This document shows positions 41,404 to 49,846 of a DNA stretch of 64,000 bases, in pieces. Within the stretch, counting starts at the first letter, position 1. Each line of letters begins with the position of its first letter. Origin of the DNA: Rahnella aquatilis CIP 78.65 = ATCC 33071 (GTDB lineage: Bacteria; Pseudomonadota; Gammaproteobacteria; Enterobacterales; Enterobacteriaceae); the NCBI RefSeq assembly GCF_000241955.1, contig NC_016818.1, positions 992,001 through 1,056,000 of the forward strand. The letters run 5' to 3'. Position numbers and translations under genes: made by a program. Below the pieces are notes generated by a model. It searched no databases and was not told where the DNA came from. It worked only from the letters and a program-made list of their open reading frames with translations.

Positions 41404-42138
41404 ATGACCAGTTGGAACGGGCTCAATACAGCCTATTTTACCGAGGATAAGGACGACCATATTTATAACGCGCTGGTGAAATCTATCGTGGAACACCAGC
41501 TTTTACCGGGCAGTAAATTGCCGGAAGAAGCGCTGGCCGAAGTATTTTCAGTCAGCCGCACGGGGATCCGCCGCGTCCTGCAGCGCCTTGCCGCAGTGCA
41601 ACTGGTGACGTTATTGCCCAAGCGTGGTGCGCATGTCACCACGCCGGATGCTGAAGAATCGCGCGATGTGTTCGCGACGCGTAAAATCCTGGAGTGCGCC
41701 AACCTGCCGCTGGTGATTGCCCGTTGCCAGTCGCCCCATCTGGTGGCGCTGAAAAAACTGGTTCAGGAAGAAAAGCGGGCTCACGATGAACGTAACGGTG
41801 CCGCTGCGATCCGCCTTTCCGCCGCCTTCCACGTTCAGCTTCAGGCTATTTCCGGCAATAAAGTGCTTACTGAATCCGTCTCGCAACTGACCCTGCGCTC
41901 CTCGCTGGCGATTGCCGCCTGGGGCGCACCGTGGCAGCAGGGCTGCCGTTGTCATGATCATGATGATCTTATTGATCTGCTGAAAAAGCGCGACGTCGCC
42001 GGGCTGACCGCTGGCATGGCGCATCATTTCGATACCATCGTAGCCAGCCTGCGTTTTGAGCAACATAACGGGCAGACGCCCGATTTTGCGCAGATATTTG
42101 CGGCTCAGAAGCCGGTTACGGGTAAGGAGCCGGGCTGA
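41404..42138 (+). CDS. hpxS: GntR-family (FadR group) regulator of allantoin genes (HpxS-type)
   Basis: The 244-residue protein has an N-terminal GntR winged helix-turn-helix (residues 15-75: ALVKSIVEHQLLPGSKLPEEALAEVFSVSRTGIRRVLQRL) and an FCD effector domain with likely metal ligands in the His-containing HVQLQAISGN and AHHFDTI helices. It lies first in an operon with allantoin racemase and allantoinase and is divergent from the permease, so it most likely controls both through the GTATAC sites. Its TGA overlaps the next ATG by one base. Confidence 0.87.
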   Translation: MTSWNGLNTAYFTEDKDDHIYNALVKSIVEHQLLPGSKLPEEALAEVFSVSRTGIRRVLQRLAAVQLVTLLPKRGAHVTTPDAEESRDVFATRKILECANLPLVIARCQSPHLVALKKLVQEEKRAHDERNGAAAIRLSAAFHVQLQAISGNKVLTESVSQLTLRSSLAIAAWGAPWQQGCRCHDHDDLIDLLKKRDVAGLTAGMAHHFDTIVASLRFEQHNGQTPDFAQIFAAQKPVTGKEPG

Positions 42139-42896
42139 TGGTCAAATCACTTTGTATACAACTGATCAATCCGAACACCAGCCAGGCGATGACCGAAGTG
42201 ATGGCGCAAACTGCCCGCTCGGTTGCCGCGCCGCAGACACACATTCTGGCCGTTTGCCCTGAGGAAGGGGCACCGTCAATTGAAGGGCATTTCGATGAAG
42301 CGATTGCCACGTTGGGCGTGTTGCAGCAGATAAAAGCGGGGCGCGATGCCGGTGTTGACGGGCATATAATTGCCTGTTTCGGTGACCCCGGATTACTGGC
42401 TGCCCGCGAGCTGGCGCGTGCGCCGGTTATCGGTATTGCGGAAGCAGCAATGCATCTGGCGACAATGCTGGCGACGCGTTTTTCTATCGTGACGACCTTG
42501 CCACGCACGCTGACTATTGCCCGGCATTTGCTGCATCAGTACGGATTCGAACGTCATTGTGCAGCCTTGCACGCCATCGATTTGCCGGTGTTATCACTGG
42601 AAGACGGCAGCGGGCTGGCGCAGGAAAAAGTGCGCGAGCAGTGTATCGCGGCGAAAAAATCTGACGGCAGCGGGGCGATCGTGCTCGGTTGTGGCGGAAT
42701 GGCCGATCTGGCGCAGGAACTGACGATCGAGCTGAATATACCGGTGATCGACGGTGTCAGCGCGGCGGTCAAAATGGTCGAGTCACTGGCTGCCCTGCGC
42801 CTGACGACCAGTAAACACGGTGATCTGGATTATCCGCTGGAAAAACCCTTGTCTGGCCGTTTTGCCGGGCTGAATCTGAGAGAACACTATGTCTGA
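42138..42896 (+). CDS. hpxA: allantoin (hydantoin) racemase
   Basis: HpxA interconverts S- and R-allantoin. The 252-residue protein of the Asp/Glu/hydantoin racemase family has the two catalytic cysteines in IIACFGDPGL (about residue 79) and VLGCGGMADL (about 184). Its first codons contain another GTATAC core (42154-42159), which may be an internal operator. It overlaps the allantoinase gene by eight bases. Confidence 0.9.
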   Translation: MVKSLCIQLINPNTSQAMTEVMAQTARSVAAPQTHILAVCPEEGAPSIEGHFDEAIATLGVLQQIKAGRDAGVDGHIIACFGDPGLLAARELARAPVIGIAEAAMHLATMLATRFSIVTTLPRTLTIARHLLHQYGFERHCAALHAIDLPVLSLEDGSGLAQEKVREQCIAAKKSDGSGAIVLGCGGMADLAQELTIELNIPVIDGVSAAVKMVESLAALRLTTSKHGDLDYPLEKPLSGRFAGLNLREHYV

Positions 42897-43827
42897 TACT
42901 GAATACGGTTTTACTGATGCTTACCCGCGCGACTTAATCGGTTACGCCGGACGCCCGCCGCATGCTCACTGGCCGGGCAACGCCCGTATCGCGGTACAGT
43001 TTGTCCTCAATTACGAAGAGGGCGCCGAGAATAACGTCCTGCATGGTGATACCGGCTCTGAGCAATTCCTGTCTGACATCATTGGTGCCGCCAGTTTCCC
43101 AGACCGCCACATGTCGATGGATTCGCTGTACGAATACGGTTCCCGTGCCGGTTTCTGGCGTATCCACAATGAGTTTCAGAAACGCGGCTTACCGCTGACC
43201 GTTTTCGGCGTGGCGATGGCACTGGCACGCAATCCGGAAATCGTCAGTGCGATCAAAGCAGCGGATTACGATGTTGTCAGCCATGGCTGGCGCTGGATCC
43301 ACTATCAGGACATGAGCAAAGCCGAAGAGGCGGAGCACATGAAAAAAGCCATCACGGTTCTGCGCGACCTGTTCGGTAAAGCGCCGTCCGGCTGGTACAC
43401 CGGCCGCGACAGCCCGAATACCCGTCAGCTTGTCGTGGAAGCGGGCGGGTTCCAGTATGACAGCGATTATTACGGCGATGACCTGCCGTTCTGGATGCCG
43501 GTAAAACGGGAGAATGGCGAAACTAAACAGCATCTGGTGATCCCTTACACGCTGGAAACCAACGACATGCGTTTCGCCTCCCCGCAGGGGTTTAACACGG
43601 GTGAGCAGTTTTACACTTATCTCAAAGACACCTTTGATGTGTTGTACGCCGAGGGGGAAACCTCGCCGAAAATGATGTCGGTCGGGATGCACTGCCGGAT
43701 ACTTGGCCGCCCGGGGCGGTTCAGGGCTTTACAGCGCTTTCTCGATTACATCGGGTCACATGAGAAAGTGTGGGTTTGTAAGCGGCAGGACATTGCGGAT
43801 CATTGGGTTAAACATTTCGGTGTTTAA
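42889..43827 (+). CDS. hpxB: allantoinase, polysaccharide-deacetylase (PuuE) type
   Basis: The enzyme opens the hydantoin ring of allantoin to give allantoate. The 312-residue protein belongs to the NodB-like PuuE family rather than the amidohydrolase AllB family; signatures include FVLNYEEGAENN, the YEYGSRAGFWR segment, DVVSHGWRWIHYQDM and GWYTGRDSPNTR. It is the last gene of the hpxSAB operon. Confidence 0.92.
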   Translation: MSDTEYGFTDAYPRDLIGYAGRPPHAHWPGNARIAVQFVLNYEEGAENNVLHGDTGSEQFLSDIIGAASFPDRHMSMDSLYEYGSRAGFWRIHNEFQKRGLPLTVFGVAMALARNPEIVSAIKAADYDVVSHGWRWIHYQDMSKAEEAEHMKKAITVLRDLFGKAPSGWYTGRDSPNTRQLVVEAGGFQYDSDYYGDDLPFWMPVKRENGETKQHLVIPYTLETNDMRFASPQGFNTGEQFYTYLKDTFDVLYAEGETSPKMMSVGMHCRILGRPGRFRALQRFLDYIGSHEKVWVCKRQDIADHWVKHFGV

Positions 43828-43832
43828 TCTCG

Positions 43833-43854
43833 AAATTCAAATTCAAATTCAAAA
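43833..43854. repeat. short tandem repeat after hpxB
   Basis: The hexamer ATTCAA is repeated three times in tandem, just after the hpxB stop. No function is apparent. Confidence 0.6.
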
Positions 43855-43898
43855 CCTTGGGCTCGCCGCCCAAACTGGCCATAGCGACAACGATTAAA

Positions 43899-44024
43899 CT
43901 CCCTCCCCTGCGAAGGGGAGGGTTGGGGTGGGGTATTAAAGACAAATCAAGGTATTAGAGTTTGCTTTCACCGGATGTTCGCCCTTAAAACCCCCTCCCA
44001 GCCTCCCCTTTCGCAGGGGGAGGA
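43899..44024. repeat. inverted pair of REP-like palindromic elements
   Basis: Copy 1 (43899-43934) has a CTCCCCT-GCGA-AGGGGAG stem followed by a G-rich tail (TTGGGGTGGGGT). Copy 2 (43989-44024) is its near reverse complement, with a CCTCCCC...GGGGGAGG stem. The pair lies between the convergent hpxB and hpxZ genes. This is the form of a BIME: two REP-type units in opposite orientation; transcription termination or mRNA protection is possible. Confidence 0.7.
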
Positions 44025-44059
44025 GAAAATTTCCAAAGCTGAACCGCCCAATGGTTCGG

Positions 44060-44443
44060 TCAAACCATCAGACTCACATGGGCCGCCACAATCTTCCATC
44101 CACTCGCCATCTTCACCCACGTCTGCTGCTGACGGCCCGTCTTGTCGCTGCCTTCCCGGCGGAATTCTGTGCTGGCGACAGCCATGTCATCGCCAAAAGT
44201 GGTGATGGTGGTGTTGACCAGTTCCCGGTCTAACCCTTGTGACGATCGCGCTGTGCGGAAGGCGCGGATGGCGTCAATGCCGTAAAGATTTTCTCCCGCG
44301 CCGTAGCGCACGGTACGCGGGTCGTGCCAGAACAGTTCGTCGAGTACGGCGGTATCGTTGGTGATCAGCGCCTGTTCATAGCGATAAAACGCCGCATTCA
44401 TTTCGGCAAGGATCGCCGGGCGGTCGATATGTTCAGTTTTCAT
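44060..44443 (-). CDS. hpxZ: HpxZ, NTF2-like protein of ureide catabolism
   Basis: The 127-residue protein is of the DUF3225/NTF2-like fold (FYRYEQALITNDTAVLDELFWHDPRTVRYG...QQQTWVKMASGWKIVAAHVS), related to AtzH. In Klebsiella hpxZ lies in the hpxWXYZ operon needed for the oxamate branch of allantoin use. ATG 44443 (MKTEHIDRP) is chosen; the frame extends upstream into the amidase gene without a family match. It is the last gene of hpxWXYZ. Confidence 0.88.
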   Translation of the reverse strand: MKTEHIDRPAILAEMNAAFYRYEQALITNDTAVLDELFWHDPRTVRYGAGENLYGIDAIRAFRTARSSQGLDRELVNTTITTFGDDMAVASTEFRREGSDKTGRQQQTWVKMASGWKIVAAHVSLMV

Positions 44444-44496
44444 AGTGATTCTCTTTACTCTTTTCACTTCACCCTGGAAAACGGCGATGCAGGTTA

Positions 44497-45918
44497 TTAC
44501 GCGGGCATCACCGGAGAACTGCTGACATTCACTATTCCCTGCTGCTCCAGCGCCCAGGCGGCACGCAGGCAGAGGTCTTCGCGCCACGGCGGCGCAATCA
44601 GTTGTAACCCTATCGGCAGGCCGGTCGACGTGGTGACCGGCACCGTCACCACCGGCAAACCGAGGAACGAAATCGGCTGCGTCAGCATGCCCATATTGGC
44701 ACGCGTCGGCAGATCATGACCGTTGATACGAATGGTCTCCTGACCGATTAACGTGGCCGGACACGGCGTGGCAGGCGCGATCAGAATGTCCCAATGATCG
44801 AACAAGGGCAAGATTTGCTGCTGAAAGTGCTGACGAAAACGCTGCGCCTGAACATACCATGCCGCCGGGATCATCGCCCCTGCCAGTAAACGTTCGCGCG
44901 ACAGTGGCTCAAACTGTTCCGGAATACTGCGCAGTTTTGGCAAATACTGATTACCGCCTTCCGACGCGCTGATGATAAACGCAGCCGAGCGCGCCAGTTC
45001 GGCCTGCGGCATTTCAATTTCTTCCTGCGCTTCCAGTGCCTGCGCTATCTGACGCACGGCCGCTTTGGCGTGATCATCACACCAGGTAGAAAAGTATCCG
45101 CCCAGTACGGCGCTGCGCAGCCCCTGTTGCCCGCGTTTGAGCAGGGAAAAGGTTTCGGTAACCGGTTTGTCTGCCTGGAAATGATCCTGCGGATCTGTGC
45201 CCTGCATGGCGTCATAGACCTGCGACAAATCTTCGCTGCAACGGGCCATCGGGCCGATGTGATCGAGGCTGGCGACGAACGGCTGACTGCCGCGACGTGA
45301 AATCCGCCCGAAGGTCGGTTTCAGGCCGAGAATACCGCTTAACGAGGAAGGCACGCGGATCGAACCGTTGGTATCGCTGCCGAGGGTGAAATGCACCAGC
45401 CCGGCGGCGACGGCTGCGGCCGAACCACCGGAAGAACCGCCGGCCACGCGCGCCAGATCCCGCGGGTTACGGGTGGCGCCATAATGACTGTTTTCGGTGG
45501 TGAAGCCATACGCGTAAGCATCCATATTCAGCATGCCGGAAAGCATTGCGCCCTGTGCAGCAAGGCGGGAAACTGTCCAGGCATCATGGCGTGCGGCGGC
45601 GTTGCTGCTGTTGAGGCTTGCGCCTGCCAGCGTCACTTCACCTGCAATGTCCAGCAGGTTTTTCACGGCGTAGGGAATGCCCGCCAGCGGAGGCAAGGTT
45701 GTGCCGCTGGCGCGGATTTTATCGACTTTTGCGGCTTCGCTCAGCATGCGTTCGCGGGTGATATGCGTGTACGCATTGATGGCCGGATTCGCCTGTTCAA
45801 CGGCATCAAGCGTGGAAGTGGCGATTTCCGTGGCCGAAATTTCACCCTGTGCGATCGCCTGATGCAACTGGCTGACGGTAAAAGTATCAAACGATTTCAT
45901 ACGCGATACACTCTTCAT
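44497..45918 (-). CDS. hpxY: HpxY, amidase-signature-family amidase
   Basis: The 473-residue protein has the Ser-Ser-Lys amidase fold: Lys in IPYAVKNLLDI (about residue 86), GGSSGGSAAAVAAG (about 161-174) and the nucleophile Ser in LGSDTNGSIRVPSSLSG. It pairs with the small HpxX, in the way GatA pairs with GatC and AtzF-type amidases with AtzG. Its substrate in the ureide pathway is not certain. ATG 45918 forms an ATGA overlap with hpxX; a second Met at 45900 is possible. Confidence 0.88.
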   Translation of the reverse strand: MKSVSRMKSFDTFTVSQLHQAIAQGEISATEIATSTLDAVEQANPAINAYTHITRERMLSEAAKVDKIRASGTTLPPLAGIPYAVKNLLDIAGEVTLAGASLNSSNAAARHDAWTVSRLAAQGAMLSGMLNMDAYAYGFTTENSHYGATRNPRDLARVAGGSSGGSAAAVAAGLVHFTLGSDTNGSIRVPSSLSGILGLKPTFGRISRRGSQPFVASLDHIGPMARCSEDLSQVYDAMQGTDPQDHFQADKPVTETFSLLKRGQQGLRSAVLGGYFSTWCDDHAKAAVRQIAQALEAQEEIEMPQAELARSAAFIISASEGGNQYLPKLRSIPEQFEPLSRERLLAGAMIPAAWYVQAQRFRQHFQQQILPLFDHWDILIAPATPCPATLIGQETIRINGHDLPTRANMGMLTQPISFLGLPVVTVPVTTSTGLPIGLQLIAPPWREDLCLRAAWALEQQGIVNVSSSPVMPA

Positions 45919-46109
45919 GCTCTATACACCCCGGCGATTTCCAGGCGGGAGTCGAGCGGTAAATCCATCAGCGGTTGCGCCATTTGCGCAATGCGGCTGA
46001 ACTGCACCAGTAATTCCTGACGGTGTGCGTCGTCGAGTTCCAGCGCCAGAACGGATTCCATCTGGCGGATATAGGCGGCCCAGTCGGTGGCTGCGGACGT
46101 ATTTTTCAT
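45915..46109 (-). CDS. hpxX: HpxX, small AtzG-like amidase partner
   Basis: This 64-residue acidic protein (DUF4089/AtzG-like) has the helical layout of GatC-type subunits: YIRQMESVLALELDDAHRQELLVQFSRIAQMAQPLMDLPL. It probably stabilises the amidase HpxY by wrapping around it. It starts 36 bases after hpxW and ends in a four-base overlap with hpxY. Confidence 0.85.
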   Translation of the reverse strand: MKNTSAATDWAAYIRQMESVLALELDDAHRQELLVQFSRIAQMAQPLMDLPLDSRLEIAGVYRA

Positions 46110-46145
46110 GTTGCTTCCTTATCAATTCTCATGAGCGAACTCTGA

Positions 46146-47732
46146 TCAAAATCCGGCGGCGCTGCCGTTGCTGCGCGGGTCGGAGGCCCCTTCAAACATG
46201 CCATTGGTGTGGCGAATGATCGCACCGGCGTGGCCGACGGCTTCGCTGAAATCCGGCAACAGCTCCACGTCGTGACCGCGTTGTCTCAGCCCGGCCAGCG
46301 TCGGATAGGCAAAACGGCCTTCCAGTTTCAGCGAATCCGAACTTTCTCCCCAGGTGCGACCCAGCAGCCAGCGCGGGCCGCTGATTGCCTGCTGCAAAGA
46401 TTGCCCCTGCACCACATGGCGGATAAACACGGCGGCCTGCGTTTGCGGCTGGCCGTCACCGCCCATCGAGCCGTAAACCATCGTGCGCCCGTCGTATAAG
46501 CGTGCGGCGGCAGGATTGAGGGTATGGAATGGTTGTTTGCCCGGTGCCAGCGCCAGTAAATGACCGGCATCGAGGCTGAAGGAGGCGCCGCGGTTTTGCC
46601 ACAATACGCCGCTGCCCGGCAGCACCACGCCACTGCCAAACTCGTGATAAATACTCTGGATAAAGGAAACGGCCAGCCCGCTGCTGTCCATCACGCCCAT
46701 CCAGACGGTATCGCCCGGTCCTTTACCTTTGCCCCAGTCGGCGGCGCTGTGGGGTTTGATGCGGGTGGCGAGAGCATCGAGATACTGCGGATCCAACAGT
46801 TCCTGTGCGTCCTGCGTCATCATGCGCGGATCGGTGATGAAGCGGTCGCGCAGGCCGAACGCCAGTTTGGTCGCCTCCACCACGCTGTGAATGGTGGCAC
46901 TTTCGTCCATGGTTTCCAGTGGCAGGCGGTCAGTCAGGCCAAGGATTGCCAGCGAAACCAGCCCCTGCGTCGGGGGTGTCAGGTTGTAGATTTCGCCTTT
47001 GCTGTGTTTGAGACGCAGCGGCACACGGCGCTGTGGCTTGTAAGCCGCGAGATCGGCGCGGGTGACCGGCATGCCGAGTTTTTCCATGTCGGCGGCCATA
47101 TTGTCAGCCAGCTCACCGCGATAGAAACTGTTCAGCCCGTCCTCGCACAGCATTGACAATGTCTGCGCCAGTTGCGGCTGGGTGAAACGGTTTCCGGCGC
47201 GGGGCACATCACCGTTAGGCAGAAAAACGTCGGCAAAGGTGCGGAAATCTTTCAGTTCGTGTTGCTTGGCGCGGGTGGCGGCTTCCTGCGAAGCCGTCAC
47301 CGGAATGCCGTCAGCGGCGTAGCGGATGGCATCGCGCAGCAGCCGGGAAAGCGGTTTCTGTTCGCCACCCAATTCAGCCGACACATTCAGCGCTTCCTGC
47401 CAGCCGCCGACAGTGCCTGCCACCGTCAGCGCAGCTTTCGGGCCACGATGCGGAATGTGCGTTTCACCGGCGTAGAAATCGAGAGAGGCGAGGGCGCCCG
47501 CCGCGCCGCTGGCATCGATCGCCACCGGATTGCCCTGCGGTGGCACAATCAGCCAGAAGCCGTCGCCGCCCAGCCCGTTCATGTGCGGATACACCACGGC
47601 AATCGTTGCGGCTGCTGCTACCATCGCCTCGATGGCATTGCCGCCTTCGCGCAATACCGCAAGCGCACTCTGGCTTGCCAGATGATGAGGCGTGACCGCC
47701 ATGCCCAGCGGTGCGCTGTTACTGTTAATCAT
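46146..47732 (-). CDS. hpxW: HpxW, oxamate amidohydrolase (gamma-glutamyltransferase family)
   Basis: The 528-residue protein has the Ntn-hydrolase GGT fold. The autoprocessing and nucleophilic Thr lies in KGPGDTVWMGVMDSSG (about residues 339-354), dividing large and small subunits; FGSGVVLPGSGVLWQNR and YGSMGGDGQPQ are GGT-type active-site segments. No signal peptide is seen, unlike most GGT enzymes, so it should be cytoplasmic. Klebsiella HpxW hydrolyses oxamate to oxalate and ammonia. It is the first gene of hpxWXYZ. Confidence 0.88.
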   Translation of the reverse strand: MINSNSAPLGMAVTPHHLASQSALAVLREGGNAIEAMVAAAATIAVVYPHMNGLGGDGFWLIVPPQGNPVAIDASGAAGALASLDFYAGETHIPHRGPKAALTVAGTVGGWQEALNVSAELGGEQKPLSRLLRDAIRYAADGIPVTASQEAATRAKQHELKDFRTFADVFLPNGDVPRAGNRFTQPQLAQTLSMLCEDGLNSFYRGELADNMAADMEKLGMPVTRADLAAYKPQRRVPLRLKHSKGEIYNLTPPTQGLVSLAILGLTDRLPLETMDESATIHSVVEATKLAFGLRDRFITDPRMMTQDAQELLDPQYLDALATRIKPHSAADWGKGKGPGDTVWMGVMDSSGLAVSFIQSIYHEFGSGVVLPGSGVLWQNRGASFSLDAGHLLALAPGKQPFHTLNPAAARLYDGRTMVYGSMGGDGQPQTQAAVFIRHVVQGQSLQQAISGPRWLLGRTWGESSDSLKLEGRFAYPTLAGLRQRGHDVELLPDFSEAVGHAGAIIRHTNGMFEGASDPRSNGSAAGF

Positions 47733-47807
47733 GCGATGTCCTTTTTTGAGACGCTTTTTTTATGCTGCCCGTGTTTGCAGGGTTGAGGGCGCGTAGGGAT
47801 AAAGTTA

Positions 47808-47823
47808 AGCAAGAGGTGTTCCA
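47808..47823 (-). promoter_or_regulatory. sigma-54 promoter of hpxWXYZ
   Basis: On the minus strand TGGAACACCTCTTGCT fits the sigma-54 consensus TGGCACGNNNNTTGCW, with GG and GC ten bases apart and a good TTGC half. It lies 76 bases before the hpxW ATG. It implies nitrogen control of the operon, in line with what is reported for Klebsiella. Confidence 0.75.
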
Positions 47824-47859
47824 CATCGGCAAAAGCCGCCGGCTTTTGCACATAATTTT

Positions 47860-47884
47860 GCTTGCATTGGCAAGCATAGTGCAT
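47860..47884 (+). promoter_or_regulatory. inverted repeat overlapping a sigma-54-like motif upstream of the RpiR regulator
   Basis: GCTTGC-ATTG-GCAAGC (47860-47875) is a perfect inverted repeat. Overlapping it on the plus strand, TTGGCAAGCATAGTGCAT (47867-47884) has GG and GC ten bases apart as in sigma-54 promoters. It may be a regulator operator, a weak sigma-54 promoter, or both. Confidence 0.45.
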
Positions 47885-47932
47885 GGTATGTTCCGCTGAT
47901 TTACTGAAACATTGGTTACAAAAGGGACGGAG

Positions 47933-48772
47933 ATGAAACAGATTGATGAGCGTCTGCGTGACCATTACGCAGAACTGACGCCACAGGAACAGCGGGTGGC
48001 CGATTTTATTTTTGCCAGCATCGACGACCTGATGAGTTACAACAGCGCCGAACTGGCGCGGCTCAGCGGCGTCTCGAAAGCCACGGTCAGCCGCCTGTTT
48101 AAACGCCTCGGTTACCCAAGCTATCGCGATATGCGTGATGAGATGCGTACCCTGCGCCAGAGCGGGATGCCGCTGACGGACAGTCGCGATGCGGTGCAGG
48201 GTAACACCTTGTTATCGCGGCACTATAAACAGGAAATGGCTAACCTGACCCAGTGGATTAACCAGATTGACGGCACCCAGTTTGGCGCGCTGATCGCCGC
48301 GCTGAGTCAGGCGCGACAGGTGCGCCTGCTGGGCTTTCGCAATAGTTATCCGGTGGCGCTGCATCTGCGACAACAACTGATTCAGGTGCGGGCAGGCGTG
48401 ATGATGATGCCGCAGCCGGGGCAAACGCTGGCGGAAGAACTGGTGGATCTCACCGCACAGGACGTGGTGATTTTCGTCGCCTTCCGTCGCAGGCCGCGCA
48501 TGGCAAAAGCGATTCTTATGCAGTTACAATCATTTGGCGTACCTGTGCTGCTGATTTGTGAGCCGCAGGCGCAGGCGCTTATCCCGCTGGCGACCTGGCA
48601 TCTGGCCGCGCCGCTCGACAGTGTCTCGGCGTTCGACAGTTATTCTTCTGCCATGAGTCTGGCGAATCTGCTCAGTAATGCATTGCTGCACGATATGCTC
48701 GCTTCTGGCCGTCAGCGCATTCATCAGATAAGCGACTTGTATAACGATCTGGATGAACTGGAGCAGCGCTGA
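47933..48772 (+). CDS. hpxU: RpiR-family regulator of the hpx region (HpxU-type)
   Basis: The 279-residue protein has an N-terminal HTH_6 domain (residues 1-77: LTPQEQRVADFIFASIDDLMSYNSAELARLSGVSKATVSRLFKRLGYPSY) and a C-terminal SIS domain (about 115-255), usually a sensor for phosphosugars or related ligands. It sits between hpxWXYZ and the ABC importer operon, divergent from the former, so it probably regulates one or both. ATG 47933 has AAGGGA five bases upstream. Confidence 0.82.
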   Translation: MKQIDERLRDHYAELTPQEQRVADFIFASIDDLMSYNSAELARLSGVSKATVSRLFKRLGYPSYRDMRDEMRTLRQSGMPLTDSRDAVQGNTLLSRHYKQEMANLTQWINQIDGTQFGALIAALSQARQVRLLGFRNSYPVALHLRQQLIQVRAGVMMMPQPGQTLAEELVDLTAQDVVIFVAFRRRPRMAKAILMQLQSFGVPVLLICEPQAQALIPLATWHLAAPLDSVSAFDSYSSAMSLANLLSNALLHDMLASGRQRIHQISDLYNDLDELEQR

Positions 48773-48813
48773 TTCCTGTTTTAAGAACAAACTGAGCGCT
48801 TTTCTGGTGCTTT

Positions 48814-48830
48814 TGCACAACCTTAGTGCA
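48814..48830. promoter_or_regulatory. candidate NtrC-binding site
   Basis: TGCACAACCTTAGTGCA matches the TGCAC-N7-GTGCA form of the enterobacterial NtrC enhancer. It lies about 165 bases upstream of the start expected from the sigma-54 promoter at 48961-48976, a workable enhancer distance. Confidence 0.7.
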
Positions 48831-48960
48831 TGATAATTTTCTTCCCTTTACGTTTTTTGCCCTGAATCAGGGCAAAAAAATCCCCACTCATTGTACCGTT
48901 CACCGTCTAATGCCTTGTCATGCCGTGGCTTTGCGCACAAATTTTCCGTTGCGTTGCTTT

Positions 48961-48976
48961 TGGCACATTCGTTGCA
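48961..48976 (+). promoter_or_regulatory. sigma-54 promoter of the ureide importer/catabolic operon
   Basis: TGGCACATTCGTTGCA agrees with every fixed position of the sigma-54 consensus TGGCACxNNNNTTGCW (GG and GC ten bases apart). It lies 55 bases before the first ATG and should drive the nine-gene operon 49031-55274 under nitrogen limitation. Confidence 0.88.
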
Positions 48977-49030
48977 AAGTTATAAATATAAGAATCTATC
49001 GTTTCAAAAACCTTTCACCGGAGATAATCT

Positions 49031-49822
49031 ATGAATATGAACAAACGGCTGTTGGCATGGGCTGGTGCGGCAATGCTGGTGCTTCAGGCATCAGGCGTTA
49101 TGGCCGATCAGTTGCAGGATATTCAGAAACGCGGCGTGTTGCGTGTGGCCGTTCCCCAGGATTTTCCGCCATTTGGTTCGGTGAGCAAGGATTTACAACC
49201 GGAAGGTTATGACATCGATATGGCGCATTATCTGGCCGATAAGATGAAACTTAAGTTGCAACTGGTGCCGGTGACCAGCGCCAACCGCGTGCCTTATCTG
49301 CAAACGGATAAAGTCGATCTGGTGATTTCAAGCCTGGGGAAAAACGCTGAGCGCGAAAAAGTCATCGATTTCAGCAACGCTTACGCACCGTTCTTCCTCG
49401 GCGTGTTTGGCGCGCAGGGTGACAAACTGTCCGATCTGAAAGCACTGTCCGGCAAAACCATCGGCGTGACCCGTGGCGCGGTAGAAGATCTGGCACTGAC
49501 TGACGTGGCACCGAAAGATGCCAAAATTCAGCGGTATGAAGACAACAACACCACGCTGTCCGCCTACCTGTCCGGTCAGGTGGAATACATCGCCACCGGT
49601 AACCTGGTGGTGGCGGCGATTGCCCGCATGAACCCGGCTAAGGCACCGGTTTCAAAAGTGATGCTGAAAGATTCGCCGTGCTACGTTGGCCTGCGTAAAG
49701 ACGAACCGGCACTGAAAGATAAAGTGAATGCACTGATCGCCGAAGGCATCAAAGACAAGACGCTGAATACGCTGTCTGAAAAATGGATGAAGGCACCGCT
49801 GCCTGCTTCCATCGGCGCGTAA
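49031..49822 (+). CDS. ABC transporter substrate-binding protein of the hpx operon
   Basis: The 263-residue protein has a Sec signal peptide ending in VMA before DQL and an SBP_bac_3 fold (VLRVAVPQDFPPFGSV, then GYDIDMAHYLADKM), typical of polar amino-acid-type binding proteins. Its place ahead of ureide enzymes suggests a ureide or purine-derived ligand; the exact ligand is not shown. It corresponds to part of Klebsiella hpxFGHI. Confidence 0.88.
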   Translation: MNMNKRLLAWAGAAMLVLQASGVMADQLQDIQKRGVLRVAVPQDFPPFGSVSKDLQPEGYDIDMAHYLADKMKLKLQLVPVTSANRVPYLQTDKVDLVISSLGKNAEREKVIDFSNAYAPFFLGVFGAQGDKLSDLKALSGKTIGVTRGAVEDLALTDVAPKDAKIQRYEDNNTTLSAYLSGQVEYIATGNLVVAAIARMNPAKAPVSKVMLKDSPCYVGLRKDEPALKDKVNALIAEGIKDKTLNTLSEKWMKAPLPASIGA

Positions 49823-49846
49823 TCAGGGGTTTGACGGAGATCTTTC

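Noticed and set aside
43899..44024. CRISPR-like repeats
   Set aside because: Only two palindromic units in inverse orientation are present, with no regular spacers or cas genes.
46209..47786. Long plus-strand frames opposite hpxW (96-204 codons)
   Set aside because: They mirror the high-G+C hpxW coding sequence and have no start signals or recognisable domains.
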